Shown here one piece after another: positions 22,301-30,660 of a stretch of DNA of 64,000 bases. The notes under the pieces are model-generated. The model was given only the letters and a program-made list of their open reading frames with translations, did not search any database and was not told the origin of the DNA. The stretch's first letter is position 1. Every line of letters starts with the position of its first letter. Position numbers and translations under genes: made by a program. The DNA comes from Brachynemurus nebulosus (Eukaryota; Arthropoda; Insecta; Neuroptera; Myrmeleontidae), in assembly GCA_035578155.1 (NCBI GenBank), contig JAPWDM010000001.1, positions 83,058,561-83,122,560 of the forward strand. Direction: 5' to 3'.

Positions 22301-24314
22301 TAGTATACATATATAGCCAAATGGATATGAAAAAAACGTCCCAACATCACGGTGCAGATTTGGAAGTATTTTGTTCGTTTTGCGCAAATGCGACTTTTTT
22401 GGTGGTAATATGAACCAATCTGAACAGTAAACACGGTAAACACTAATTGATGTATCTGCGCAAAACAACTGAAGTTCCTCTACCCGATGTGTATCCGTCT
22501 CACTTCATCGGAACCACTGCCTCTTATAGGGATTGGCCATATTAGTACGGGAGGTACTGGCGCATGAGTACCGAAAACTATTCCACCTCAATTTTTTTAT
22601 GCGATCCTGTTGACATTGCCCTACTGATGATATAAATGCATGTTGCCAGGGGGCAACCCGGGGCCATATTGCTTAAACCGGAAGTTGTTTAAACAATTGC
22701 AAGGAATTGTCATTTTTCAACCGGACAAATTTTTTTTATATTCTTTATTGAAATACAAATAGAAAAGGTCCTATGACTTTTTACGATAAAGTTAATAGTT
22801 TTCGAGATATGAATTTTTAAAAGTTCGAAAAATCTCAAATTTGGGTACTTTTGACCCATGAAAAATATATTTAAAAAAATAAATAAAATATAAATAATAT
22901 TTTTTTAAATTCTTTATACAATAGTTAATAATATCCTTAATAGAGATTTAAAAAAATTTCATTGTTTATACCTGTTTTTTAATTGTTAATTTCGCGCCCT
23001 CACAAGTATGCGTCCCCTACCTTTAAAATACCTTTAAGTATTTTTTCAACCGGACAAATTTTTTTTATATTCTTTATTGAAATACAAACAAAAAAGGTCC
23101 TATGACTTTTCACGATCAAGTTAATATATTTAGAGATATGAATTTTTAAAGATTCGAGATTTTTCCAACCTTTAAAAATTCATATCTCTAAAAATGTTAA
23201 CTTAATCGTGAAAAGTCATAGGACCTTTTTTGTTTCTATTAGAGAGACGTTGTATTTAGTGGTTGAACAAGTGATCGGTGGCCTAGTTGGTAAGGCGCTT
23301 GGCTGGTAACCAAGAGATCCGGGTTCGAGTCCCAGCCGATCCAGTTTGGTAATTTTTCAAACACTATGTCAATTTTAATTAACATAATGAATTGGCCATT
23401 TGCCAAAGTACATCGAGTGTTCAAGTATCAGCCAAAGCTGAACATTGAGTGAACATATGAATATTGGTGTACGTTTAAATACGGATAAAAATCCGCCATA
23501 CACTAATAATGTTTCACAGGCACTCGATAACATTTGAAATTAAAAAAGTATAAAACTACGTCTCGCATTAGAGAGAGGTTGTGTTTGATTGATTACTGAA
23601 TTGGAGTGGCACTCGAACAAGTGATCGGTGGCCTAGTTGGTAAGGCGCTTGGCTGGTAACCAAGAGATCCGGGTTCGAGTCCAAGCCGATCCAGTTTGGT
23701 AATTTTTCAAACACTATGTCAATTTTAATTAAATACGTATGTTTATTAACTATAATTATTCTTTATACACGTTCCACACTATTTCCTTTATTTATATATT
23801 TCAAATGAATAAAAATACAAAAGAAATAGCACTAAATATAACAAAAAAATAAGTATTTTAATGAAAGTTGCAGCAGGAGAATGTGCTAACTGGTACTTTA
23901 TCATTTAAGTTCGAAAAATGAGGCATGACACTGAGGTTTTCCGTAAGTTTATACTTAATACTTGAATAAATTGAGAACTTTTTCAAATCATTATAAATTG
24001 TATATCGAGAACATTGAAATGTGATTGAAAATATTGAAATACATATGTATGAATTATAAGTACTTATGATAAGTATCATTTATCATTTATTTATTATATA
24101 AGTTAGAAGTGTAAAACAGAATACTATAATAAATATATTATTAACATTTAGCCAGGACATAATACAAAAACAACTATATTATAGTAATAAATTCAAAAAT
24201 AAAAAAAGTAAATTATTTGAAAGCTATTTTAGTTAAGAGAAATAAAAAAATAAAATATACTACCTCCTCAACTGTTAAAGGCATACATATTCGATATTCT
24301 TTGATTAGCACCAT
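12369..24314 (-). CDS. rdgBbeta: Phosphatidylinositol transfer protein, RdgB-beta/PITPNC1 type (5' three exons, partial)
   Basis: Three minus-strand exons join in frame: 24264-24314 (17 codons), 16762-16910 (149 nt) and 12369-12465 (97 nt), each with AG/GT boundaries and matching phases (0, then 2+1). The spliced 98-odd residues read [17 protein letters not shown], then [16 protein letters not shown], then [19 protein letters not shown]. These are the hallmark N-terminal strand, helix and lipid-exchange-loop segments of class II PITPs. The form with HSHEQS, GEGVE and [21 protein letters not shown] matches RdgB-beta rather than class I PITPs. Family role: cytosolic transfer of phosphatidylinositol or phosphatidic acid between membranes. 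Usual length is about 270-330 residues, so the later exons lie left of base 1. No remaining exon was found in 10548-12368. The introns (7.4 and 4.3 kb) contain mariner, hAT and foldback elements. The exons show no stops, unlike everything around them. Confidence 0.9.
12966..13095. repeat. (TA)n microsatellite, two tracts
   Basis: Nearly pure TA repeats with a short AAATATACATATAA interruption near 13036-13052. The tract abuts the left end of the TIR element beginning at 13096. The ORFs across it (poly Ile-Tyr) are artefacts. Confidence 0.95.
13096..13808. mobile_element. TA-flanked non-autonomous TIR element, 713 bp
   Basis: Left end CAGAGTGGTCCAGAATTATG; right end is the complement of CAAGGTGGTCCAGAATTATG. 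The inverted arms extend about 100 bp with scattered mismatches (TTCAAAAATAATG and TTTTTTCCAAAACTCAATA have inverted partners). It is set in (TA)n on both sides, so a Tc1/mariner-type MITE is likely. No transposase is encoded. Confidence 0.8.
13809..13889. repeat. (TA)n microsatellite
   Basis: TA repeats separating two inverted-repeat elements. Confidence 0.95.
13890..14600. mobile_element. Foldback element with about 210-bp arms
   Basis: Left arm about 13890-14104 and right arm about 14367-14573 are near-perfect inverted copies. GACCTACTTTTTATTTCGGA, GTGAAATTTCACGTCGAAAA and AAATGACCTTTACAAAAGTT all have reverse-complement partners. The short palindrome GTGAAATTTCAC lies near the inner end of each arm, and AAGGTCA/TGACCTT words recur throughout. 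It is flanked by (TA)n. The spacer is non-coding. Confidence 0.8.
14600..14654. repeat. (TA)n microsatellite
   Basis: TA repeats between the foldback element and the mariner-like element; the mariner TIR starts right after TA. Confidence 0.9.
14655..16316 (+). mobile_element. Tc1/mariner-superfamily transposon, 1662 bp
   Basis: Perfect 24-bp terminal inverted repeats beginning CAGGGTGGCGCAAAAGTTTC at 14655 and ending with the complement at 16316. Each is bordered by TA within (TA)n microsatellite. It encodes one transposase, 15125-16195, with four in-frame stops. Perfect TIRs but a decayed gene mean it could still be mobilised only by a related active copy. Confidence 0.93.
15125..16195 (+). 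pseudogene. Tc1/mariner transposase, 356 codons with four stops
   Basis: The ATG at 15125 keeps one frame to TAA at 16193. That is about 356 residues, the normal size. The N-terminus is a helix-turn-helix domain ([20 protein letters not shown]) and an HTH linker with RSGRPTKLS. Catalytic motifs: LFTDES (first Asp), [13 protein letters not shown] (second Asp) and [14 protein letters not shown] for the third acidic position. In-frame stops lie at about 15236 (TGA), 15314 (TAG), 15860 (TAG) and 16013 (TGA), with no frameshift. Family role: excision and insertion at TA by a DDE mechanism. Inactive as it stands. Confidence 0.92.
16317..16370. repeat. (TA)n microsatellite
   Basis: TA repeats directly after the right TIR of the mariner-like element. 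Confidence 0.95.
16762..16910 (-). CDS. rdgBbeta: PITP gene exon 2
   Basis: Acceptor TTGTTTTTAG precedes 16910, and donor GTAATTTA follows 16762. 49 codons plus two bases. It encodes [16 protein letters not shown], then a GEGVE acidic stretch and YTEKRIHLS. These are the conserved second strand/helix block of class II PITPs. Confidence 0.92.
16997..17396. mobile_element. hAT-type MITE, 400 bp
   Basis: Starts CAGGGCCAG and ends CTGGCAACCCTG, an imperfect inverted pair of the CAGGGNNNCCAG type. The 8-bp flanks CTTGTAAC (16989-16996) and CTCGTAAC (17397-17404) match at 7 of 8 positions. TTTGTATCCAATTATACA occurs twice near the right end (17298 and 17366), and related TTATACAAA words lie near the left. 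No coding sequence. Confidence 0.7.
17842..18160. repeat. Two diverged tandem copies of a repeat of about 160 bp
   Basis: Unit 1 begins near CATGGTAGCGCCGTAGCTAC (17845) and unit 2 near AGTAGCGGCGTAGCTATTG (18010). Both continue through CGATTGCGA, TTCGTAGGGG, CTAGGAAC and CAGAAGTTATGCCACTTGGT. The second is followed by a TGACAGACAGACAAG stretch typical of the end of dispersed arthropod repeats. Non-coding. Confidence 0.65.
18161..19950. other. Non-coding intron sequence
   Basis: Within intron 1 of the PITP gene. No ORF, RNA gene or clear repeat recognised. The 19060-19200 stretch is slightly less AT-rich but carries no splice-bounded ORF that I could support. Confidence 0.4.
19951..21239. 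mobile_element. TIR element with many subterminal CTAAAGTAGT motifs
   Basis: Left end GGCTGACGAGCACCAACCAG and right end complement GGCTGACGAGCACCAAATCA, flanked by TA-containing DNA. Both subterminal regions (19985-20220 and 21058-21212) are filled with versions of ACTAAAGTAGT, ACTAAAGAAGT and ACTAAAAGAGT in both orientations. I count about a dozen in all. The centre (20300-21050) shows no convincing ORF. The pattern fits a non-autonomous DNA transposon with transposase-binding-site arrays. Confidence 0.75.
21308..21556. repeat. Foldback MITE with about 95-bp arms
   Basis: Left arm near 21325-21415 and right arm near 21452-21546 are inverted: GTGTCGCCGTCTAGTGATGT pairs with ACGTCACTAGACGGCGACAC with one mismatch. 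TTGAATGAAACTTTAAC also has a reverse-complement partner. The loop is T-rich. A hairpin-forming MITE. Confidence 0.8.
22085..22345. repeat. Perfect 53-bp direct repeat enclosing 155 bp
   Basis: The 53-bp segments at 22085-22137 and 22293-22345 are identical, sharing GTAGTATACATATATAGCCA and GAAAAAAACGTCCCAAC. The enclosed segment begins TAGGGCTGCCAAG and contains several AACCGCGCA/ACCGCTCA words. A recent local duplication or strand-slippage event seems likely. Confidence 0.85.
22713..23232. repeat. Repeat of about 120 bp in direct and inverted copies
   Basis: TTTTTCAACCGGACAAAT and the following AAAGGTCCTATGACTTTT block occur at 22713-22850 and again at 23042-23160. The second copy is followed at once by an inverted copy ending AAAAGTCATAGGACCTTTTT (to 23231). 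The last pair forms a hairpin with about 60-bp arms. Non-coding. Confidence 0.75.
23272..23343 (+). tRNA. tRNA-Thr(GGU)-like sequence, unit 1 of a tandem pair
   Basis: A cloverleaf of 72 bases can be drawn. The D stem is GCCT/AGGC, and the anticodon stem CTTGG/CCAAG carries the loop CTGGTAA (anticodon GGT). The T arm has GGTTCGAGTCC. Base 1 and base 72 do not pair (T-C) and one T-stem pair is C-A. Internal A and B boxes are intact. The copy at 23622 shares the flanking sequence too, which points to a tRNA-derived repeat (SINE-like) or a decayed tandem tRNA gene rather than a working tRNA. Confidence 0.55.
23344..23621 (+). repeat. Spacer of the tandem tRNA-like unit (about 350-bp period)
   Basis: Begins CAGTTTGGTAATTTTTCAAA and ends near CGCATTAGAGAGAGG before the next tRNA-like unit. 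The same tail follows the second unit. The same spacer words (GTGAACATATGAATA, TTTCACA.GCACTCGATAAC, CGCATTAGAGAGAG) recur in reverse complement at 63095-63260, between two more tRNA-like pieces. Confidence 0.7.
23622..23693 (+). tRNA. tRNA-Thr(GGU)-like sequence, unit 2
   Basis: Nearly identical to 23272-23343, exactly 350 bases downstream. The T stem has two mismatches here (GTCCAAG on the 3' side), so it is more degenerate. The anticodon loop CTGGTAA is unchanged. Likely a pseudo-tRNA or SINE head. Confidence 0.5.
24264..24314 (-). CDS. rdgBbeta: PITP gene exon 1, start codon
   Basis: ATG at 24314-24312. It encodes [17 protein letters not shown], the N-terminus of RdgB-type PITPs, ending in phase 0 at donor GTAGTATAT. 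A possible acceptor (ATCTAG) lies 10 bases upstream of the ATG, so a separate 5' UTR exon to the right is plausible. Confidence 0.9.
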
Positions 24315-24659
24315 TCTTAATAACCTAGATACAATTTTTATCTATTTTAATACACAAATTTAAAAATTATACGATTTTTAATTTATTTTTAACGTATTTA
24401 ATTATGTTCATTTTGAGTTTCGAAAATAGGTTATAAACTAAAATATAACATATATATGATACATACATATATGTATGTACCACACTACCACCATGCAATG
24501 TGAAAATCAAATATGAGAATTTAACCCATTAGATCCCGCTCCTATTTCTACTACTCAGATTTTGAGGAAATTTTACACAAAGATCTGAAATGAGATTACT
24601 AAACAAATTCTTAGAGATGATCCTTGTATCCTTCTCAGGATAAGAGTAAAAATTTATAT

Positions 24660-24890
24660 TATACATAGAACACTAGAAGCAAACTAATATCAAAAAAGTG
24701 TAGCTCGTTTGGTGTCATTTGTTGGTCTATCACAGCTTAAGGCATTTAGTCAGTCGGTATCGGTCACCGAATCCACTACGATTGTTATGCATTTAAGACC
24801 ATTGTTACTTGAGCTGGACGTTGCTCTATCTCATAATACGTGTATTGTAGTCGTGTGTGTGAATACACACACAGAAGCAAACATCAAACC
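24660..24890 (-). repeat. Dispersed repeat, copy A
   Basis: The minus strand matches the plus strand of 53925-54150 over about 200 bases. Shared words are TAGTTTGCTTCTAGTGTTCT, GACTAAATGCCTTA and GACAGACCAACAAATGAC or near forms. A third, partial copy is at 63422-63465. No TIR identified. The ORF here is incidental. Confidence 0.75.
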
Positions 24891-25020
24891 AACACCACTA
24901 CAAGCAGTATGTACCCACACAACATAGTATGTAATGCGAAGTGGGGATGATCTTACGTCACTTTTCTGCTACAGTCGAAATACTATCATAATAGTAGTTT
25001 GGCCCCTTGATATTATATTA

Positions 25021-25350
25021 TATAATGCTGGCGTTCCGAACGAAAATTTTGTTAGCCTAACGTTAGCCAACGGAGCTTTCACCGTTACAAACCAGAGGGC
25101 TCTGATTCAAAAATTAATGCACGTTAAATATTTTTTCACGGTTTTTCACGGTATAAATACTTAATTTCTGAAGTACAGCCACATTTAAAAATTATGGAAG
25201 AAAAATAATCAGTCACCATGTTAGAAATTGTTGTTTAATATATAATGTATATTAATTTTTTGAATGCGTGCCCTCTGGTTTGTAACGGTAAAAGTTTCGT
25301 TAGCTAACGTTAGGCTAACAAAATTTTCGTTTGGAACGTCAGCAATATAA
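25021..25350. repeat. Foldback MITE with about 90-bp arms
   Basis: Left arm 25021-25112 and right arm about 25256-25350 are inverted. ACGAAAATTTTGTTAGCCTA and CCGTTACAAACCAGAGGGC have reverse-complement partners (GCCCTCTGGTTTGTAACGG, TAGGCTAACAAAATTTTCGT). The spacer is about 140 bp of AT-rich DNA. Confidence 0.8.
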
Positions 25351-25690
25351 TACATATTTGAAATCTTTGTGTATAAAAAACCAAAAAAGGTGGGAAATTT
25401 GAAATAAATTTATCAGAAGTATGTCCCTGCCACTTGTTTTCAAAGACGAATTTTTAATGTCACAGTTCGCTATGTGACGCTAATGGTATTTGGGGCATAC
25501 TAAATAGAGTTGGGACATGTGAGCATTTTTCATCAAATAGATGTCAAAATTAATTATCGTATGATTCAGTACAAAAGTATCGTCACCAATTTATGTGTTA
25601 ACGAAGAATTAAAATTTTTTAATTTAATTAATCTTTCTAGGTTGAATTAAAGTATTTTTTAAATATATAATTTATTTCCAATTTATTTTA

Positions 25691-25894
25691 GATGAATCTT
25701 TGATGAAAAATAGTGAACTATCAAAACTCATGTCCCGACTCTATTTTATTCAAGTACCATCAACGCCATCTGATATATTAGTTACAGCGGCGTCAGTAAC
25801 GGTATATTTTTTTATAATGGATCATATGGAGAGTGGTAGGGACAATATAGATCAGAAGCATGTGCTTGCGGATGGTACTTGTTCTAAAATATAG
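25691..25894 (+). CDS. Unrecognised coding remnant or exon
   Basis: An acceptor-like TTTATTTTAG precedes an open frame starting DESLMKNSELSKLMSRLYFI and running to a TAG at 25892. The composition looks coding (QVPSTPSDILVTAASVTVYF, SGRDNIDQKHVLADGTC) and the base composition is less AT-rich than its surroundings. I do not recognise the family. A possible donor GTATAT occurs inside at about 25800. It could be a fragment of a transposon-derived protein. Confidence 0.3.
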   Translation, partial: DESLMKNSELSKLMSRLYFIQVPSTPSDILVTAASVTVYFFIMDHMESGRDNIDQKHVLADGTCSKI

Positions 25895-26291
25895 TGCTGT
25901 AAAAGTAACGATACTGGTAGGGCTGGTAGGCAAGGTTTATACATATGTTAGAGGTAGATGCAATCCGTATATTGCGTATATTGCCTGTGTTATAAATATT
26001 TTACTGTCTGGACTGCAGTCAGCTGATTATATAGCGTCAACTGATCGTTACTTATTCTTCAACACTGAACTGTCATTTTTAAATTTTAAAGTATTATTTC
26101 TGAATAATTATTAGTTATTATAAGATAATATTTAGTTTAATATAATTATTTTTATTAATTTTTCACATTTTATTAGTTATTTTTTACCAAAGATAAGTTA
26201 TTTAGTTATTTTAACTAATTTCATTAATACCTGCTTGAAAATTGTTACTTCAGGGCCGGCATTTAAAATTGTTCTTATATATTTTATATTC

Positions 26292-26393
26292 ATGCCTGAT
26301 AAACGGTATTTTGTGCCAAATTGCAGAAGTTCACGGTATAAGACATTAAATAAAGACGTTAACTATTTTCGATTTCCGAAAAAGGATGTATAA
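26292..26393 (+). pseudogene. THAP-like zinc finger fragment
   Basis: A 33-codon ORF starts MPDKRYFVPNC and continues to FRFPKKDV. The VPNC...FRFPK pattern is that of the N-terminal half of a THAP DNA-binding domain, as found in transposon-derived proteins. The expected first Cys is replaced and the C-terminal Cys-His pair is missing, because a TAA follows. CAGGGCCGGC just upstream (26253) resembles a hAT-type end. Confidence 0.35.
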
Positions 26394-26923
26394 GGTGAAA
26401 TGAGTGAAATAGAAAAAGTGATCTTTAATAAACGAAATTTTGCATGAAAGTGTATATATTGGTATTAAAAAACATCTCCCAAAAATTTAAGTTCGAACGA
26501 CTAGGAGAAATGCTAATAAATTAATAATTTTTTTTTCGTCACTAAGAAAATATAATTTCCCATAAGTACATGATTTCCCATCGTTAGAAAAGTCTTTTAA
26601 AATGAAACTGAGATTTATTCAATGACTATTCATCTTAAAATCCTGTTTGTGGAACACTGAATGTCAAAGTGGTGTAGAATTTGCTCCTCCACGAAGTTTT
26701 CAACTGTGGATCCAAAAAATCTGGAAAAAAGGTCACAGTAGCACTTCTAAGAATTTTTGACTAAAATTATTCCTGATCAGTTGAGTTAAAAACATAGAGA
26801 AACCCAAATTATCCCGTAATTAACAAATTAAGGCAGGGTATTTCATTAATGCTTCATAATTTCCGAATTCTATGACATACAGAGAATGAATACAGACACG
26901 TGTAACATAACTGAATACCTATA

Positions 26924-28070
26924 CACTGCTGTAACGAAATTACCACACCATCGGGACCAAAGAGGAGAAGTGTGGTTATTTCGTTACATCAGTGGCGACT
27001 TCATTAAAAAATTAAAGCTGCTGTGCATTGCTTAAATATTTACAAAGCATATTATTAAATACTTAAAATTTTTAATAATTTTTTAATAATATGACAAAAT
27101 TTTCTTTTCCTGGGATTTTCCATTACCATAATATGTTTTCTTTTTTTAAATTAAGAAATAATAAAGTATTCAGAGGTAATGAATTCCAATATCACTACCA
27201 CTCAGATAATATTTTATTAGAGCGGTATAGGAACGATATCAGACCTATATCGATAGTGTGAACACGTTTTCGATTCCACTCCGCTCCGTTTCTCAGCCTT
27301 CTCCATTTATTTGAAAATTATTGTATTAAGAAAATATGATACAGCATAACAACAACAAATAATGTATATGATAATGTATTGTCTTGCTACAATACATTAT
27401 GATACATCTTAACTAATTAACTAATAGACATATTGTATTATGATATTATGTTCTCCTAATACAATAGTGTTCAAAATATGGGAAAAAAAATTTTATCGGA
27501 GCGAAACCGGAGCGAGAGCGGCACCATAGTGTGAATAGAGAGCGAGCAGGTACGAGCACTGTAATGTGAACATAACAAAATTATATCGGAGCGAGACTGG
27601 GGCGGGAACATATTGGTATCGGCACTATAGTGTGAATCGGGCCTAATAATATTTTATTTATTTTTTATTTAGACATCTTCGTTACACAAAGCAAGCTATA
27701 ACTTTGACTAATATATATATATTTTACTAGCTTTATTGTTTTGTATTGATAATACGTGTACCGGGCACAAGATTGCCGTGAAAATGTAAATTTCTTAATT
27801 TTGTAAATTCATACAAGATTGCCGTGTGAAATATGAAAGTTGAAATTATAACTATTGGATTAGTTTTCCTAGCAACCAAAATAATAAAAATAAAACAGTC
27901 TATTTCGGACATTTGAAGCAGATATTTGTAGTTTTATTTTCGAAGAGATAATTGGAGTCATTTGCGTTACATACGACAACCCTTTTCAAATGGTCAGAAA
28001 TCATACTTAAGTGTTTCTAATATCTCTATTTTAAGAATAAATCATTAGGTAAATTAATGTGAATAATTTG

Positions 28071-28153
<83 letters not shown>

Positions 28154-28437
28154 GTACATATATGTATTATCTACTAGATTAATTTTCGTATATGGATTCT
28201 AACAATGTTTACAAAAGATGTAAAAAAAAATTATTATTTAATGTATACACACATACATACATATATAGAAATAATGCATCTATAAAGAATGCATACATAT
28301 ATACATGAGTATTACATTCGCCACTGATATGTAACACTAACACACTGAAGAGATAACTCACTATGTATGTGAGGGTATCCCCTCCAAAACATGTTGAGTG
28401 TGGTTATTACGTGTGTGCTTATTTCGTTACAGCTCTG
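26924..28437. mobile_element. TA-flanked TIR element, about 1.5 kb
   Basis: Left end CACTGCTGTAACGAAATTAC, right end complement CAGAGCTGTAACGAAATAAG, with TA at 26922-26923 and 28438-28439. A second inverted GTGTGGTTATTTCGTTACA at 26970 pairs with the left end to form a local hairpin. GAGCGAGA-rich, TAGTGTGAAT-containing sequence (27220-27640) and a (TA)n tract are nested inside. No transposase recognised. Confidence 0.55.
28076..28147. repeat. (TA)n microsatellite
   Basis: Near-pure TA repeat, followed by TGTATATGTACATATATGTA. Confidence 0.95.
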
Positions 28438-28699
28438 TATTTATCTATTTTCAGGACAAACTGTAATAAATATATTTCATATATTTTATTCATATTTAAT
28501 TTAAAAAATCATATTAATCATTTTTTATTCTCTTTTCTGAAAACTTGACTTGGGTATTTTATATTATCATTAAAGTAATTTAAATATTTTTGTTCACTTT
28601 AAAATTAATGACATAATAAAAACAAAAATAGTCCGGACCTGGCTATACTGCAGTCCACGGTAAAGCGTATGATGAGCGAACCTCCAAACATATAACAAA

Positions 28700-28870
28700 C
28701 CTTGACTGGTAGGTACCCGTAGCGTATTTGGAAAATATACCCATATTCAGAGCTCAAGGTATCTGAACTCGGGTATATACATTCAATGTTTAATAAGCAT
28801 AGTTCGATACTTGAAAATATACCCATTAAAAGCGCTGAGCTCGGGTATATTTTCAAATTCAATATTTAAT
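28700..28870. repeat. Array of inverted TTGAAAATATACCC sites, locus 1
   Basis: GGAAAATATACCC, CGGGTATATACATTC, CTTGAAAATATACCC and CGGGTATATTTTCAA alternate in orientation within 170 bp. The outer end GTACCCGTAGCGTATTT matches the complement of the outer end of the array at 33146-33395. Confidence 0.7.
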
Positions 28871-29119
28871 AAGAATAGTATGAAATACCCCTGTCGCAGC
28901 ACCTGCATAACATAGCGAATTTTCAAAGATAGGACAGTGACGGATCTCATATAACAACTTGTATCCATCTAAAATAGTTTAACTCTATAACAGTGATAAG
29001 ATTTTCGAAATCGGTTGAGTAGTTAATTTTTCACTTTTGAGTCCCCAGGACCCTGGCGGATCACATATAGTATAGCACATATTCATTTAAATAAGTTTAA
29101 CTAAAAAATCACTAAAAAT

Positions 29120-29251
29120 GGTGAAAAATGGCTTCTAAAAATCGGACATATCAGCTAACGAACTCGTCCCAGCTTTTGAGACTTTTGAACTTCTAACAAA
29201 ATTTCGTAAAGATTGAATGCTTCATTCGAGAGTTATCGCGCAGACACACAC

Positions 29252-29260
<9 letters not shown>
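29120..29260 (+). repeat. Dispersed repeat end, copy 1
   Basis: Shares GCTAACGAACT.GTCC, AATTTCGTAA and GAATGCTTCATTCGAGAGTT-type words with 32070-32170. Both copies end at TATCGCG followed by CACACA and then a TA-rich microsatellite. Probably the 3' end of one dispersed family. Confidence 0.6.

Positions 29261-29337
<77 letters not shown>
29256..29337. repeat. (TA)n microsatellite
   Basis: Pure TA tract following CACACACACAAATA. Confidence 0.95.
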
Positions 29338-29341
<4 letters not shown>

Positions 29342-30402
29342 AAATAACTCTCGTCCTTTTGTGGGGTGACTCTTTGCACCCTGTAGACACTAAAACCGCA
29401 GGAATTTTTTCGGAATTAACAGTCGCATCACCCCTCTGAGACCTTTGCTCTGATATCCGTAATAATAGTTTTAGATATTCTTCAGTTTTAGACCCTTCTT
29501 GGAGAATAACAATTTTAATGCTACTTTCATCTTTTTCTGGTATTCCAATAGTGTTTGAAGGGTAACTTGGGAATCGATTTAATTGTCCGCACCATTCAGC
29601 TATTTAATGTGATCCCTATTAGAAGGTTCTGGAGAACAATCTTAACCTTACTTCACTTTTTAATTCGCTATTCTGAAATTCTGTACAAAAACAGTTACTT
29701 AAATAATTAATACTATAAAAGCAAGTAATATTCATATTTCAGTAGCATATCTAATTTTCGCAACATCTTCTTGAGATCCGCCCAGCTGTTTAGTATGAAG
29801 AAGTTTTTTTGGGGTCCCAAGGTCCTGGGTGATAATTTTGCCCTCACTTATACTAACAAAATCATCTTATTTTAATTTAAATAATAATAGTACAGTTACC
29901 TGAGATCCGTTTATCCATTTCTATAAGAGAAATGAATAAACAATTTATTTTACTTTACGTGTAATTGCTTTGGAAAAAAATTAAAATTTGTGGCTCCGTA
30001 ACTAACGATAACAACTAATAATGAAACCAAATTTGAAAATTCAGGCTCTCTTGTGCCACCCCTGATATGATGCTCTATTCATAGACACTTCACTAGTCGA
30101 AATCCGTTAAGTAACCTTGGCTGTGTGCTTTTCACAAAATTTTATAACATTTTTTCTAATTGTATTATATATCTATATATTGATTATTTAATAATAAATC
30201 ATTGTTAAAAAGATTTAGATTTTAGTAATCAAAATTATTACTTCAATAAATTATAAATTAACACTTATTTAATTGACTAATTATTTTCTTAAATAGACTA
30301 AACAAAAAATTATAATTATTTATTTATTATTTAAATTTGCCGCTTTGAGGAATTTGCTTTGTTGTTTGTAACTTGTTGCCCTCTGCTGGGTTGTCTACAC
30401 AA

Positions 30403-30660
30403 TTAATATTTAATCTCTTTAATAATGGATACTTTAATGTCTATTGCTTTGTTCAGAAAATGGGCTATTACTTTTTTAGTTAGTGTGTAGAAATCATTTT
30501 CATTTGTAAACATTTTATCTAGTCGATATTGAATTACAAATTTAAAATTTGAAATAGGATTATTGTTCAACATTTTGAAAGGTTGTAACATATTTTGGAA
30601 CTTATAACCCCTTACCCATTCAGGTAAGATGTTAAATATTTCAAAAAATTTAATAATTAA
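30403..30660 (-). CDS. Unrecognised ORF, possibly an exon or transposon fragment
   Basis: Minus-strand open frame from about 30660 to a TAA near 30403, reading FNILPEWVRGYKFQN then MLQPFKMLNNNPISNFKF and ENDFYTLTKKVIAHFLN. It has no stop over about 85 codons in very AT-rich DNA and a plausible globular composition. I cannot assign a family. It may be spurious. Confidence 0.25.
   Translation of the reverse strand, partial: LIIKFFEIFNILPEWVRGYKFQNMLQPFKMLNNNPISNFKFVIQYRLDKMFTNENDFYTLTKKVIAHFLNKAIDIKVSIIKEIKY

Noticed and set aside
23272..23693. Functional tRNA-Thr genes
   Set aside because: Stem mismatches at the first acceptor pair and in the T stem, duplicated flanks, and more decay in the second copy make SINE-like or pseudo-tRNA units more likely. 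Kept as tRNA-like features with modest confidence.
24709..24927. 72-codon plus ORF
   Set aside because: It lies on the antisense of a dispersed repeat also present at 53925-54150. The two copies have different, incompatible ORFs.
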